NCBI GenBank assembly: GCA_030770425.1 | Contig: JASJFT010000109.1 | Span: 62,001-126,000 of the forward strand | Reading direction: 5' to 3' | Length of the DNA: 64,000 nt | Source: Darksidea phi | Lineage: Eukaryota > Ascomycota > Dothideomycetes > Pleosporales > Lentitheciaceae | The notes under the pieces: generated by a model | What the model saw: the letters and a program-made list of their open reading frames with translations, nothing else | What the model was told of the DNA's origin: nothing | The model's database searches: none | In this document: one piece after another, positions 1 through 10,344 of the stretch | How the letters are laid out: every line of letters starts with the position of its first letter | How positions within the stretch are numbered: the stretch's first letter is position 1 | Made by a program: the position numbers and the translations under genes

Positions 1-615
1 TAAATATATACCCTAAAACTTCTAATAACTATAAAAATAGTTTTAATATTTTATAACTTACTACTCTAATTAAAATATCTCTTCTAAGGACTTCTAGAAT
101 AAAATATAATAAATAAAGCTAAGTTCTAATATCTTAGAGAAAGAATACTTAAATAAGAAGATAGAATAGAAGAGCTAACTAAATAATAGAAATTCGAGTT
201 CTTACTAAACTATTATAATAAGGATTTATAATAACTAATATACTTAGTTAAATAGAAATACTACTCTACTATTTAATAGCTAGTATCCGACCTAAAAGGT
301 TAAGAAAGTATAGTTCGTTAATTTTATAATAATTATCTAAATAAATCTACCTTAAGATAGATTTAAAGAATATTAATATTAGTAAATTTTCTTTCTATAG
401 AGCTATTCGAGATATATAGCTATTTAGAGAAGAAGTACTATTATAATATTAATCTATAATTATTTATATCTATTATATACCGTATCTATAGTTATAGTAC
501 TCTCTTTATTAGATCTTATTATATTAGATATATATAGTCCCCGCTCGTTCTAGTATTAGCCCTTTATAATATAACTTATATTCTATCTTAACCCTAGTAT
601 ATCTATATTATAATA
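1..615 (+). mobile_element. 3' end of a RIP-mutated chromodomain-type Ty3/gypsy element (cut by window edge)
   Basis: Bases 1-615 match 61,775-62,387 in the same orientation, so this is the 3' end of a second copy of the element described at 55,955-62,387. It contains the end of the pol region with a decayed chromodomain (frame rich in TAG where TGG is expected), a purine-rich tract just before the LTR, and the LTR itself. The 5' part lies outside the window. The stretch has no usable reading frame because RIP has removed nearly every TpG and CpA. Family assignment rests on the complete copy. Confidence 0.8.
439..615 (+). repeat. 177-bp LTR of the chromodomain gypsy family
   Basis: Begins TATTATA and ends AATA. 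It is the same length (177 bp) as the two LTRs at 55,955-56,131 and 62,211-62,387 and aligns with them throughout, with C/T and G/A differences of RIP type. The following five bases (616-620, ACTAT) would be the right-hand target-site duplication. The left one is outside the window. Confidence 0.8.
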
Positions 616-1530
616 ACTATTTAAATAAGATAGATCTTAAGAAACTCTACTTTAAGTACTATTAACTTCTTCTTTTAAAGAAGAAGTTTAGATAGAATTA
701 GAGATAAATACTTATATTCTTAAAAAACTAACTTTTACTCTAATTTAAGTATAGTATATATATAGTTTTTATAAAGTATATAATTAAGAAGTAGATAAGA
801 ATATACTTTAGTTATTTACTTAGAATTCTAGGTATTAATAATAGCTATTAAGATAAATAATAGTATAAAGAATCGAATATAAAGGAACTAATAGGAATAA
901 ATAAAATAAAGAATAATAAAAATATCTAGCTAAGAAGATTATTAGTAAGTAGAAAACTAAGAAGTAGTCTAGTATAGATTATCTTATTATACTAGACTAG
1001 TCTTAAAGTAGAACTTTAATAAGTATTAATAATATTATTAATATTTATAAAAAGAAGATAAAGGATTTTTACTTTATATTTTTTCTTATATAAGTAAGCC
1101 TCTTTTCTAAATAAGTCTCTTCTTTTCGAGATAGGTATAGACTAAGTCTAAGCTATAATACTTATTATTATTATTAGTAGATTATTAATATATTTAACTA
1201 TCTATATATATTATTAGTAAATTAAAAGCTATTATTATTATATAGTTACTATCTATTATGTAAGATATCGAAATATTAAAATATAATAAGGTAATTAAAA
1301 TTATAAAAAATATAACTAGTCTAAAAGCTAATATAATATTATATCGAGTAGTAGTCTAAGCTTCTAGAGAAGAGGTTATAAAGATACTATATAGATTAAA
1401 GATTTATATAGTTCTTACTTTAATTTTTATAAATTTAGTATAGTAATAATTCTTACGAGTAGGATTAGGATTACCGGGTATCTTTTATATATTACGAACC
1501 TAATTAAAACTAAAACTAGAGATATTCTTT
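616..1530. repeat. RIP-mutated repeat DNA, no gene
   Basis: AT-rich, with almost no CpA or TpG (I noticed one TpG near 1,259). Bases about 620-855 are similar to about 21,130-21,365 inside the minus-strand gypsy copy, in the same orientation. The chromodomain element that ends at 615 therefore probably sits in a relic of another multicopy retroelement. No open frame is left. Confidence 0.6.
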
Positions 1531-2472
1531 TCATCTGGTATATAGAGAGAGGTAAGTAATACGAACTAATTGAGAGTTATATAAGCGATCTCTTAGCGAA
1601 GGATAAAGAGTATAGAGAAAGGGGTAAGCAACAAGTGTTTAGTTTCAAGAAGAGAGAACATAGTAGGATTGGAAGTATTGCAGCTCTCGCGACAAGGGGC
1701 GGACACGGCGTACTTCGTCAATCGCAACGCAGATGATGACCGGACATTGGTGAAGAGACAGGACGCCTTCTGAATGCGATTGGGCCTATGCGAGACGTCT
1801 AAGATCCAAGCCTACATCTCAGATAAGGTCTCATAGGATGGGCAACATGTTCGGCGGACACAGCACGGAAGTCACCATTGATGCACTCAACACACTCTAC
1901 AAGGAGTCAACGGTCCCGGGGTCTCACGTACTCGAAACATCGATGGATGCGGTACCTAAGCTCCAACACGTTCTCGGCTATGAGGACTAGATCAAAATAG
2001 CCTAGGATGTGTTAACATAAGAAGACTTTGTAATAGCCATCCTAGACTTACGAGCTCGCCATGCATGCTAGCGAAGAGATGAAAGTTTGTTGTGCGAGAA
2101 GAGCTAGCTTACATGCGGCAGAGCAAACGCTCGAAGTTTCGCACCTGCACATCCTCCGCTCAGAACCTCGCAGTCGAAAGCGGCCTTCTCGAGTGACCTT
2201 TGTCCCCAGTACCACCGGCGTGATAAGGACACAGAATGGACCGAATACGATCGAGTCCAATGCGGAAAGTCTGAATGGTTAGCCTACATCAAGACCATAC
2301 TTGCGACAGCCTGGGGACAAAGCTCCTAAATGCATCGGAAGAAAAACATGCAAATATATTGACAGATCAGACTCCACAAGTGCTAATCTAAGATCAAGTC
2401 GACTGAGTCTGATACACTCAGTGCGTCCGTAAAACGTCTACTAAACTGCAGATGACTGGCTGGTCACCATCT
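1531..2472. other. Non-RIPed spacer without a recognisable gene
   Basis: Base composition changes abruptly to normal genic values near 1,530-1,640. A 50-codon frame starting at the ATG near 1,839 and ending near 1,990 is open, but I do not recognise it. The stretch could be the remnant of a broken gene. I see no domain, no intron pattern and no RNA gene here. Confidence 0.4.
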
Positions 2473-3709
2473 TCACAGGCTCTCACTATCCTTGAGGTTT
2501 GGGGCACTGCCGAACTGACTCTGCACTCCCATATCTGCTGCCTCCCGGGTCAAGGCACCAGAGAGCTCGTCCTCAGCCCACCCACTGCCTTTTGTAGACA
2601 GGATTGAATTGTCGGACTTGCCCGGTTGTTTCTTCAGTCTGATAGGCTCCGAACCGATAGTTGGTGGCCCGTGTCGAGGATAGTTAGTGCTTCTGGACGC
2701 GGATTTAGAGAAGAAGATGGTACCGAACGTTGGCACGCAAGCGACAATGATGCCGCCAGACATCTCCGATGTAATCAGGATTGCGCTATTGAGGCCACAA
2801 TAGGAGAAGTCGGGTGTGGCTGGACACTTGATCGATGTGATCATGCGAGCAAGGTTGACGCCGGCAGTCCTGTATCCACGCGTTAGACTCAGTCGCTTTC
2901 CATTACAGAAAAGGCTTAACATGTGCTTACAGAAATCCGAGCGCGAAGGATGCTGTAACACCCCACTTCCTCTGTCTGTTCATACGCAGCTTCCAGATAC
3001 TCGGAAGTGGCAGAAACACCACCCATATATCGACAAGCATGTTCCATACACCGGAGAAGATCTCAATCGCCATCACGTCTCCACAAGATCCCTTCAGCAA
3101 GCGGTTCCAATTGTAGGCAATCGGGCGACACAAGAGGCATATTGTGAGAACGCAGGCTACCCAGTAGGCGAAAACCAATGTACCGGTGACCCAGCAAAGG
3201 CGATTGAAGGTTTTCGTTTTGATGATCTGCATGTAGAGAAGTAGAATGGCCAATCGAAATGAAGTGACGGAGGTGGCCCACAGCCATTGTCCAATCCAGA
3301 AGATCTAGCAGGACAAGTTAGCAAATGTTCGCACTATGAATGGGTGGATGTTACCTTGAGCGTGAGAACGATCTGTGAGAACGAGAGCTCCTCATGATGT
3401 AGTCCGAGTCCACCAACGGCAACAGCTGGCGGAAATGTTCAGTCACGTTACATCCTGAGAGGATCGAATACCAACCGATGACCTTTCCGACAACGTAACC
3501 CAAAAGACAGATCTATGGCCATTTAGCAAAGCAGAACGACGATCGACGTCACTGAGGGTACCCACTTCCGCTAAGAAGATGAGATAATCATGGACTTTCA
3601 GTGATTGCTTTCTCTTGATGTTCGAGAGCACTCGAAGGAGGACAGCGGTCACACTCAGCGGTACCAGAAAGCTGACTGTGGCAATGTAGCTGGCAGGTTT
3701 TGACTGCAT
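2473..3709 (-). CDS. Fungal rhodopsin-like 7TM integral membrane protein
   Basis: Five exons can be joined: 3566-3709, 3476-3512, 3355-3425, 2931-3304 and 2473-2869. The four introns are about 50-60 bp with GT..AG ends, and the total is 1,023 nt for 340 residues. The product starts with MQSKPASYIATV and has successive hydrophobic helices (for example ICLLGYVVGKVIG, SFRLAILLLYMQII, VDIWVVFLPLP). A polar C-terminal tail follows the last helix. The pattern, including the cysteines before the VDIWVVFLPLP helix, is that of the fungal rhodopsin-domain family (often annotated as integral membrane or PTH11-like). Members are proposed receptors or membrane proteins of unknown ligand. It points away from the methyltransferase gene, with a 0.55-kb RIPed block between. 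A link to the biosynthetic genes is not shown. Confidence 0.8.
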
Positions 3710-3839
3710 CGCTTTGACAAATTACCAAAAAGTGTTTCAATAAGAGGTGGCGCAATAGCGTTCAATAGAAGAGGGCCTCATTAGCGATTTATCTAAGGAA
3801 GGATAGAGTCTCAGCGTTCACGGGCGTTTAGAAGTCATA

Positions 3840-4395
3840 GGTTATCCCGATATGATTTTAGCGTTGTCTAATATAACTATACCTAATTAAGCTATAAAAA
3901 ATATATTAGTAGTATACTTATTTTAGACTTAGATCTCTACTTTCTTATTAGTATCTACTAGTACGTATAAAAGAAATTCTTTAATAAAAAAATAAGCGTA
4001 AGTATAATAGTCGCTTTAAAATATATTAAAAAAAATATAATAAATATATTCTAATACTTATATATTACTTTAAAATATTTACTATATTAATAAAAAGAAA
4101 AGTTAATAAAAATATTATAAGCTAGGCTTTATCTAGTCTTTATAATATATTCTTATCTATATATAGTCTATTATTCTAGAGTTAATTAATCTAGAATAAT
4201 ATATACTCTTTTAGCTTAAAAGAATACGCTTAGCACTACGATATAGCGTAGCTATTACTTTAGTACTTACTAAGTAATACGTAATAAAAAAAAGTAAAAA
4301 AAAGAGAAAATATAATTTTAACGCGTTATAAACGTGGTATGCTTTATTTCGCTTACTCTTACTAGTCTTTTAGCTACTACCTAGCCTAGCGCTAA
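3840..4395. repeat. Short RIP-mutated island between genes
   Basis: About 550 bp of AT-rich sequence lacking CpA/TpG, sharply bounded by normal sequence on both sides. This is the composition of the large transposon blocks, so it is probably a relic of a repeat insertion (solo LTR or fragment). I could not match it to a particular element in the window. Flanking spacer 3,710-3,839 and 4,396-4,935 shows no gene, and the methyltransferase promoter must lie in the latter. Confidence 0.65.
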
Positions 4396-4935
4396 CCTGA
4401 TCTCTATGTTAGCCGAGGTAAAAGTTATGTTAAGATGACCTGCCTGCACCGGGCGTTCATAACTTTCGAGGGATGCAGTGTAACATGAAGCTCTAACAAG
4501 TGAGACTCCGGATATCTTCGCTGCGCGAGTAATCTCGCGCCCCTAGACCATCTTCGGGGCCGCTTATGTGCTGCGCCGCCGGATAATAACACTCCGCTCA
4601 TACGTTCAACTACCCCGAACATACGCCCTGCAGCTACAGATACCTTGCTAAGCTGATCGTTTGTCTTGGTCCCCGACGTGCCACTCCCATGCATGTACCA
4701 ATCGTTATGAGTTGGAATTTTGGCCCCATCGGCAGTTAGCTATGTCGAACGACAACAATCCAGACCCCCTGCAGCGTGACATCAAGGCTAGTAGAAGTCG
4801 AGCGGCAATCGTTGCTTAGAGCAGGAAAGTCCGTGAACGATATGCCGGTAAAGCAACGCAATACATCATTGTTAGCTTCGGACTTCATATCTTCCCCTCT
4901 GAAATTTTGTGCTACTGCAAGATCATTTCTTAGCA

Positions 4936-5877
4936 ATGGAGGACTCATACGTCCAGTACATGGGCCGGAATGAGCGAGAGGCAGCAAGGTATGTACCCAC
5001 GCCTACAATGATGCATGGAAATCACTAATTCTTGCATGTAGAATGACCGAGCAATTTGAGCTCCTGGCAAGGTACTCCAACCGTAGCTCATGCTCCTAAA
5101 TCACGGCTGACACAACGAAGAAACATCGGATATCTGGTACATCCTGACATCACACGCACTCTTGGGTCGACTCCGGAAGTGGCTGATGTGGCAACCGGAA
5201 CGGGCGTTTTCCTTCGTCTACTAAACTCCGAGATGCCAAGCGGCAATTACGTCGGTTTCGATATATCACCTGGGCTCTTCCCGAATCCTAAAGATCTACC
5301 ATCCAACATCAAGTTGCAAACACTCGACGCCAAAGAAGACGTTCCTGAACATTTAAGGCATAAGTTCGATCTTGTGCACGTCAGTCTATTGGCAGCAGGT
5401 GTCGATCCCTCGGAATGGCCGTTGGTTGTTAGCAACGCGGTACGACTCCTCAAATCCGGTGGCTGGCTACAGTGGACTGAATGCAATTGGGCGAACGCGA
5501 GGTGTCTCAAAGGCGAACCTGGCTCACGTATTGACGTTTCAGAAAGATGGAGAAAGGGGTTTGCGGATGCATTGGGAGAGAGGTTCTCAAGCAGCTTCAG
5601 CACGCTTGCTGAGAATATGCGGAGCGCAGGCTTGGGCTTTGTTTCGATGGATGTGGTAAGCTCTGACAGATTGTCTGAGACGAGGGAACGCATGACAAGG
5701 AATAACATGAAGGCTGTGATGGCTTGGGCGGCTATGATGATCGAGCGTGGGATTTTCGGTTCGATGACGCTTGATGAGTTCGCTGGCGAGGAGTCAGAGG
5801 TGGGGGAAGAGATTCGGACTGGTTGTTATGTGAGGTATGATGTATATACCGTCATCGGAAGGAAGCCGTACGATTGA
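4936..5877 (+). CDS. Class I SAM-dependent methyltransferase (secondary-metabolite type)
   Basis: Three exons: 4936-4988, 5042-5071 and 5121-5877. The introns are 53 bp (GTATGT..TAG) and 49 bp (GTACTC..AAG, with a GCTGAC branch site), giving 279 residues. The start MEDSYVQYMGRNEREAAR, then FELLARNIGYLVHPDI, reads as the N-terminus expected in this fungal family. The frame without the first exons has no ATG there. Motif I is VADVATGTG (about 48-56), motif II GFDIS (73-77), a third FDLVHVSLL (110-118), and the post-motif strand GGWLQWTE (141-148). The family transfers methyl from SAM to small metabolites, and such genes are common in fungal clusters. The next gene is an alpha/beta hydrolase 338 bp downstream on the same strand. 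The acceptor atom is unknown. Confidence 0.85.
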
Positions 5878-6215
5878 ACTTTGTAGTTTCATTAGTAAAG
5901 GCAAGTACTAGAAACACAGGAGTCGTTCCTGACAGTTACGTAGCGAAACAGAGCGCTTTCATCCTGATGCTTAATGGAACTGTGAGAACAATAATCTCCA
6001 CACCACCACTATCCGTACAAGTCTCGTTGTGTAACGAACTCGTGCCAATTCAGTCCGCCGCTCGGCTAAGCGCGGAGTCCGTGCCGCGTTTGTAATGAGA
6101 CATGCTCGAACCAATACTGCGGGTGCTGACATTGTACCTGCTGTTGCATTTCGATTTATAGCCCCATCAAAAGCCCTCTTCTTGACATTTCCTACCTTGC
6201 GCCTCGCTTTACAAG
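5878..6215 (+). other. Intergenic region carrying the hydrolase promoter
   Basis: 338 bp between the methyltransferase stop and the hydrolase start. It ends with a pyrimidine-rich stretch and ACAAGATG around the start codon. No other feature is visible. Confidence 0.4.
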
Positions 6216-7113
6216 ATGTCCTCCAATTTGGCTGTTGTTATATGCCACGGCTTCTTCCACAATGCTGCTATCTACCGGCCTCTAGTCGATGCCTTGAAAT
6301 CTCATGGAATCGACGCCTACTGTCCTCAACTTCCCATGTCCGATCTATCCAAGCTCAATGTTGGCGATATCATCTCTCCGAATTTTGACCTCGATCCTCC
6401 CTCTGGCGGCTATCCGCAGGGCGAAGAAGATACTCAGGCCGTACTCGCAGTCCTGAAGCCTCTGGTAGAGGATCAAAACAGAACAGTTCTTCTTGTCGCT
6501 CATTCAGGCGGAGGCTTTGCCGCGACTCAATCTGCTATACCAGAGTTACAAGAGAAGCACCGTCAATCTCGAGGTCTGACTGGAGGGATTGTTGGCATTT
6601 TCTATTATGGTGCTTTCATTGTGCCTCTTGGCGAATCTTTACATACCACCTTTCAGCCCAAAGATGGCCGAATTGTGACGCCACCTTGGTTGCAGTTCCA
6701 TGTGAGTCTACAGTAACAGCCATCTGTACCCCGTATTTCCCATACTGATTCGCTCAAACTCGCAGAAAAATGGTCGAGCTGGCATCGGAACAGTCTCTGA
6801 GCCCGAGAAGTACCTTTTCAATGGTCTGGATGAGGGACAAATGCAGAAGTGGAAACCATTGCTGACGGGGTCTCCAATGTGTATGACGACGCTCACCAAC
6901 AACGCATATGAGACGCTTCCTTGTGCATACCTTCATTTGGAGGAAGATCGCATGCTACCAAAAGCAGTCCAAGAGAAATTGGTAGCTGCGCAGAGCGAGA
7001 AGACAGGGGCGTTCAAAGTGTACAACTGCGCCTCTGGGCACTCTCCCCATTTGAGCCATACGGAGGAGTTGGTGGACAAGGTCCTGGATTTTGCAAACGG
7101 GTTGGTGTCATGA
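6216..7113 (+). CDS. Alpha/beta-hydrolase fold protein
   Basis: Two exons, 6216-6701 and 6766-7113, with a 64-bp intron (GTGAGT..CGCAG) in phase 0; 277 residues. The N-terminal strand VVICHGFFHNAAIY carries the oxyanion-hole HG motif. The nucleophile elbow VAHSGGG places Ser97 as catalytic serine, with Ala instead of Gly in the first GxSxG position. The acid is probably the Asp in LEEDRMLP, and the base is the His in SGHSPHLSH near the C-terminus, so the triad looks intact. The closest type is the small AB-hydrolase (salicylate-esterase/EstC-like) group, soluble, without signal peptide. In fungal clusters such enzymes act as esterases, acyltransferases or product-release hydrolases. Which role applies here is not shown. 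It lies between the methyltransferase and the UbiA gene, all on the plus strand. Confidence 0.85.
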
Positions 7114-7419
7114 ACTTGACTGAGTACTCAATTTGCGATACTGAGACATGTTGTCTAGCAGTAAATGGATTTCTCAGCGCCTTTGCCGAAACACTTGCAT
7201 CACAAGAGTTCCTAAAAGTTGGCATTGTCGCTTCATCTTGTGCCGAAGAACAAAACTCTGACTTTCTTGGTCTCAGCCATTAAGCGCCTAATCCTAGAAG
7301 GTCCATCTACTGAAGTCCGGAGCTAATGCATCAAAACCCCGGGTGTTGTGATTGTCGTGCAGCCGGGCGTTTACCTTAGCAAATCCTAGCGCGACGCCAC
7401 TCCCGCGCCGTCGGAGTAA

Positions 7420-7542
7420 TACCACCGGGTCTCGAGCCGCTTTTCCATCACGTGACCAATCTACAGCTCCCCATTCGACTGCTTACGTGAGAGAAAAGCA
7501 CGTGACGGAAAAACGGCTCGAGACGGCTCGAGACCCGGTGGT
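7420..7542. repeat. Inverted repeat with 20-bp perfect ends
   Basis: Bases 7,420-7,439 and 7,523-7,542 are perfect reverse complements over 20 bp (TACCACCGGGTCTCGAGCCG on the left). The arms continue inward imperfectly, each including a CACGTGAC box (about 7,449-7,456 and 7,500-7,507). The right arm carries an extra 10-bp duplication of the CTCGAGACGG type. The whole is 123 bp. It could be a small foldback/MITE-like element or a large palindromic regulatory site. No clear target-site duplication was found. Confidence 0.6.
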
Positions 7543-8501
7543 ACAACCACATGCACTCTCCGTACAACTGGGTCGGGGCTGCAGGTAGGATTTTAATCCC
7601 CTGTTCAACCTGTGGCACAGTGACCATTTCGGACTCCGAGGTCGGTTTCATAGGTGGAAGGGGGCCCGAACCCTCCAAGAATATGTGCACATGTATTATA
7701 TTGTTTCCTTCCTCTCGGAATTCGATCATACGAGAAATGCATGTATGCAAGAGGCACAGTTATTGCGATGCTTCTAGTAATCGCTCAAGCCCAAGACCAT
7801 CTACCAACCAGCCTGCCTAGTAACGCAAACAAAGCACGCCGTAATACGCCCCATCCATCACGAGGACATGCAGGACTATCAGTGGCCTTCGAAGTTTGCA
7901 GTGAAACGCGTGTAATTCTTCGACAATTGTTTCCGCCGAAAAAGCTGCTCGCCACATATCACAAATTCCATGAATACAGACATTGGAGCGAAATAACTAG
8001 AGCATGCGGCGAATCCATGTCTACTGTGGTATCCCCTAAAAGTAGTGTACACTGGTCTAAGCGTACAGGGGGGTGTGGGTCCTCGGGGCGCTGTATCATC
8101 TAGACCGAGTTAGGATGCCGAGAGATGAAATAAGTCAAACAAGGCAAGGCTGCATCGTCCCTCATGCAAACTAATATATTTTAGAATATAATTTTGCATA
8201 AGAGGGATTTCAACATCCCGAGACGATCCGAGCTTCTGACCCCTGTACGCTCTAGCGAAATTGGAAATGACGGACAGCTCGAGCCAGACGTCTCCAGATT
8301 TACCCTCAGGCGCTTCCGGAGCCAACTGCGCAATGGCACTTGGCGCCTTAGGGATGGCTTCCCGGCATCAACCTGGCCCCAAGTAGTGTGACTTTGCCTG
8401 CTATAATACCCACTTCTTTGTCGTACAACGGCAGCTTCATATCACCCGGTAGCGAACTTCCGTAGAGCGAACACTGGCGCAGGCAACCATGCAATAATGT
8501 C

Positions 8502-8560
8502 GGATGAATGTTCATCCATCTACGGAAACCGAATCACTGAGACACTCTGTCTCTGGTTTC
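8502..8560. promoter_or_regulatory. Two dyad-symmetric sites upstream of the UbiA gene
   Basis: 8,502-8,517 is GGATGAA-TG-TTCATCC, a perfect 7+7 dyad. About 10 bp on, GAAACC (8,525) and GGTTTC (8,555) enclose GAGACA (8,540) and TGTCTC (8,549). Both lie 260-320 bp before the proposed UbiA start. Dyads of this size are plausible binding sites for dimeric regulators, but no known motif is recognised. Confidence 0.3.
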
Positions 8561-8820
8561 ACTGATAGGTGGCGGGGGCTGCGAGGCAGACTGCAACATG
8601 CCCTACCATGATAGGAGATGAAGCTGAAAGTGGAACCCGAGGCTTTGAGAGCTTTACATGAGGGAGGCGCAAATATTGCTCCTTCTTTCCGTTTTCTTAG
8701 TTTTTATTACTAGGCTGTCAACACTGTCGCATTATTGAAAGCTGAGAGAATTGCAGAATGGAGCTTCGCTTAAAATGGTACGCATTTGGGTCCGATTAGT
8801 ATGAAAAGTCATGACCAAAG

Positions 8821-9780
8821 ATGCTGATGCGGAAACAGATGAATCAAGGGCAGATTTTGAGAGAGCGCCGCCTGAGGAGAGCTTCAAATTACATATTATT
8901 TCAGCTGAATACTATTTGGCTGTTTACCTTGTCCGACTTGAAGACCATCGTTTTCCCAAGCAGTATCTTTGGTCTGGTTGGCGCAATATCGGGTCCACCT
9001 ATCACAACCGAACCGCTGTCGCTTTACTTCGTCCTTCGAAGAGGACCTGTTGTCATTTTATGGACCTGGTCCACACTTTTACCATTCGACATCAACAACC
9101 AAAATCATCGAGACGCAATAACCGAAGACGCTGTCAACAAACCATGGAGACCGCTACCCCTGAAGCGCATCAGTACGACCACCGCCCACTATCTCATGAT
9201 TGGACTTTACATGACGAACGTACTCGTCAGCTACTACCTGGGCGCACTCAACCAATCTGTTGTATTGATTGTCCTCGGGACATGGTACAATCGATTAGGT
9301 GGAGCTGACCGAAGCTGTTTCGAAAAGAACCTCATCAACAGCTTGGGATACACATCTTTCATAACCGGAGCTTTGGCAGTGGCATTGGACTCACACAGCA
9401 CCGGTATCACCTTCGGATCGCTATCTGTGCCTTGGTTTGTAACCATCGCTATCATAATCTTTACGACAGTTCATGCGCAAGACCTTGCGGACATGGAAGG
9501 CGATGCCGCGCGGGGAAGACGGACCGTCCCACTGGTTATCGGAGAGACACCGGCACGTCTTATTATAGATACAATGGTACCATTGTGGTCTGTTCTCGCT
9601 CCCTACGGCTTGAAGAGCAGCTTCAGAGGGTATCTGGGTCCGGTTGTTTTGGCAGCAGTTATTTGCCCAAGGGTGTATTGGTGTAGAACGAAGAGAGCAG
9701 ATGACATCACCTTCATTTTGTGGAACTTTTGGATAATGTCTATCTACGCTATTCCACTGAGTGTGGCAGGTGTTGAATGA
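8821..9780 (+). CDS. UbiA-superfamily membrane enzyme (prenyltransferase or terpene cyclase)
   Basis: An uninterrupted frame of 319 residues with about eight hydrophobic segments. The first Asp-rich region reads FDINNQNHRDAITEDAVNKP (residues 89-108) and the second QDLADMEGDAARGRRTVPL (220-238). The spacing and the NKPWRPLP that closes the first region are typical of fungal UbiA proteins in metabolite clusters. That group includes the membrane sesquiterpene cyclase of the fumagillin pathway (Fma-TC) as well as true prenyltransferases. The usual first Asp of NDxxD is Gln94 here. The P450 follows 564 bp downstream on the same strand. The N-terminus is uncertain. An ATG at 8811 in another frame is open, and a good acceptor (TTATTTCAG, ending 8904) precedes LNTIWLFTLSDL, so an upstream exon is possible. 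Substrate unknown. Confidence 0.82.
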   Translation: MLMRKQMNQGQILRERRLRRASNYILFQLNTIWLFTLSDLKTIVFPSSIFGLVGAISGPPITTEPLSLYFVLRRGPVVILWTWSTLLPFDINNQNHRDAITEDAVNKPWRPLPLKRISTTTAHYLMIGLYMTNVLVSYYLGALNQSVVLIVLGTWYNRLGGADRSCFEKNLINSLGYTSFITGALAVALDSHSTGITFGSLSVPWFVTIAIIIFTTVHAQDLADMEGDAARGRRTVPLVIGETPARLIIDTMVPLWSVLAPYGLKSSFRGYLGPVVLAAVICPRVYWCRTKRADDITFILWNFWIMSIYAIPLSVAGVE

Positions 9781-10344
9781 CTTCCTGGGCATTATCGTAG
9801 ACACAGGATAGTTGATTCGACCTTCCAATCAAACGCCTGGGCCATCGCTTGTTTTGAGGTGTATTGAACTATGTGTGTGCTTGTGTCGAATCAGTTCCTT
9901 CACGGAAATCTTTTCTAAGAAACCGTCCAACTCGGTAGCTGATCTAAGAATTCCGGATGTGACTTCCTGCATAGAGCTTCCCAGAACCTGGAGCAAGACC
10001 TGATAACCGAGAAGGCTGCCGTTGAAGTCCCGCTTCAACGACCTTTGACGACACCCTCTCCTGATCTTTAATTTGTTTACGGAGTCCGAGACTAATTACG
10101 CGCCAGGGTAGCATGCAAGCTCTGCAAATCCCTAGCAAATGTGCATGTACTAGAACCTTTTTGGAGAATGCTACGATGGGGCGGGGTGAGACGAAGTCCC
10201 CTTGACGAGCTGCACCTCAAAGTGGAAGTAGCCCTGGCGCAGTGCGCGGCGTCGTGGGCCCTTTGGCGATCTACCGTACGTAGAGACCATCTTCAAGACT
10301 TGAACCCACCAACTCTCTTAGATCATCTTGCAACATTAGACAAC
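9781..10344 (+). other. Intergenic region between the UbiA and P450 genes
   Basis: 564 bp. The P450 frame stays open to an ATG at 10141, but the hydrophobic N-terminus and start context (CAACATG) favour 10345. No other feature is visible. Confidence 0.4.

Larger units (their letters stand above)
7114..8820. other. Long intergenic region, no convincing gene
   Basis: 1.7 kb of normal composition. A frame of 149 codons (7,654-8,103) is open but shows no domain and no protein-like pattern. The region contains an inverted repeat (7,420-7,542) and two dyads close to the UbiA gene (8,502-8,560), listed separately. It may hold a decayed gene or an unusually long promoter. Confidence 0.4.

Noticed and set aside
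5056..5120. Methyltransferase as a single-exon gene from 5056
   Set aside because: It begins with TTG, and its first 20 residues do not fit the family. Joining 4936-4988, 5042-5071 and 5121-5877 restores the expected N-terminus with good splice sites.
7654..8103. 149-codon open frame between hydrolase and UbiA genes
   Set aside because: No domain, no introns needed, composition without protein-like pattern; probably chance.
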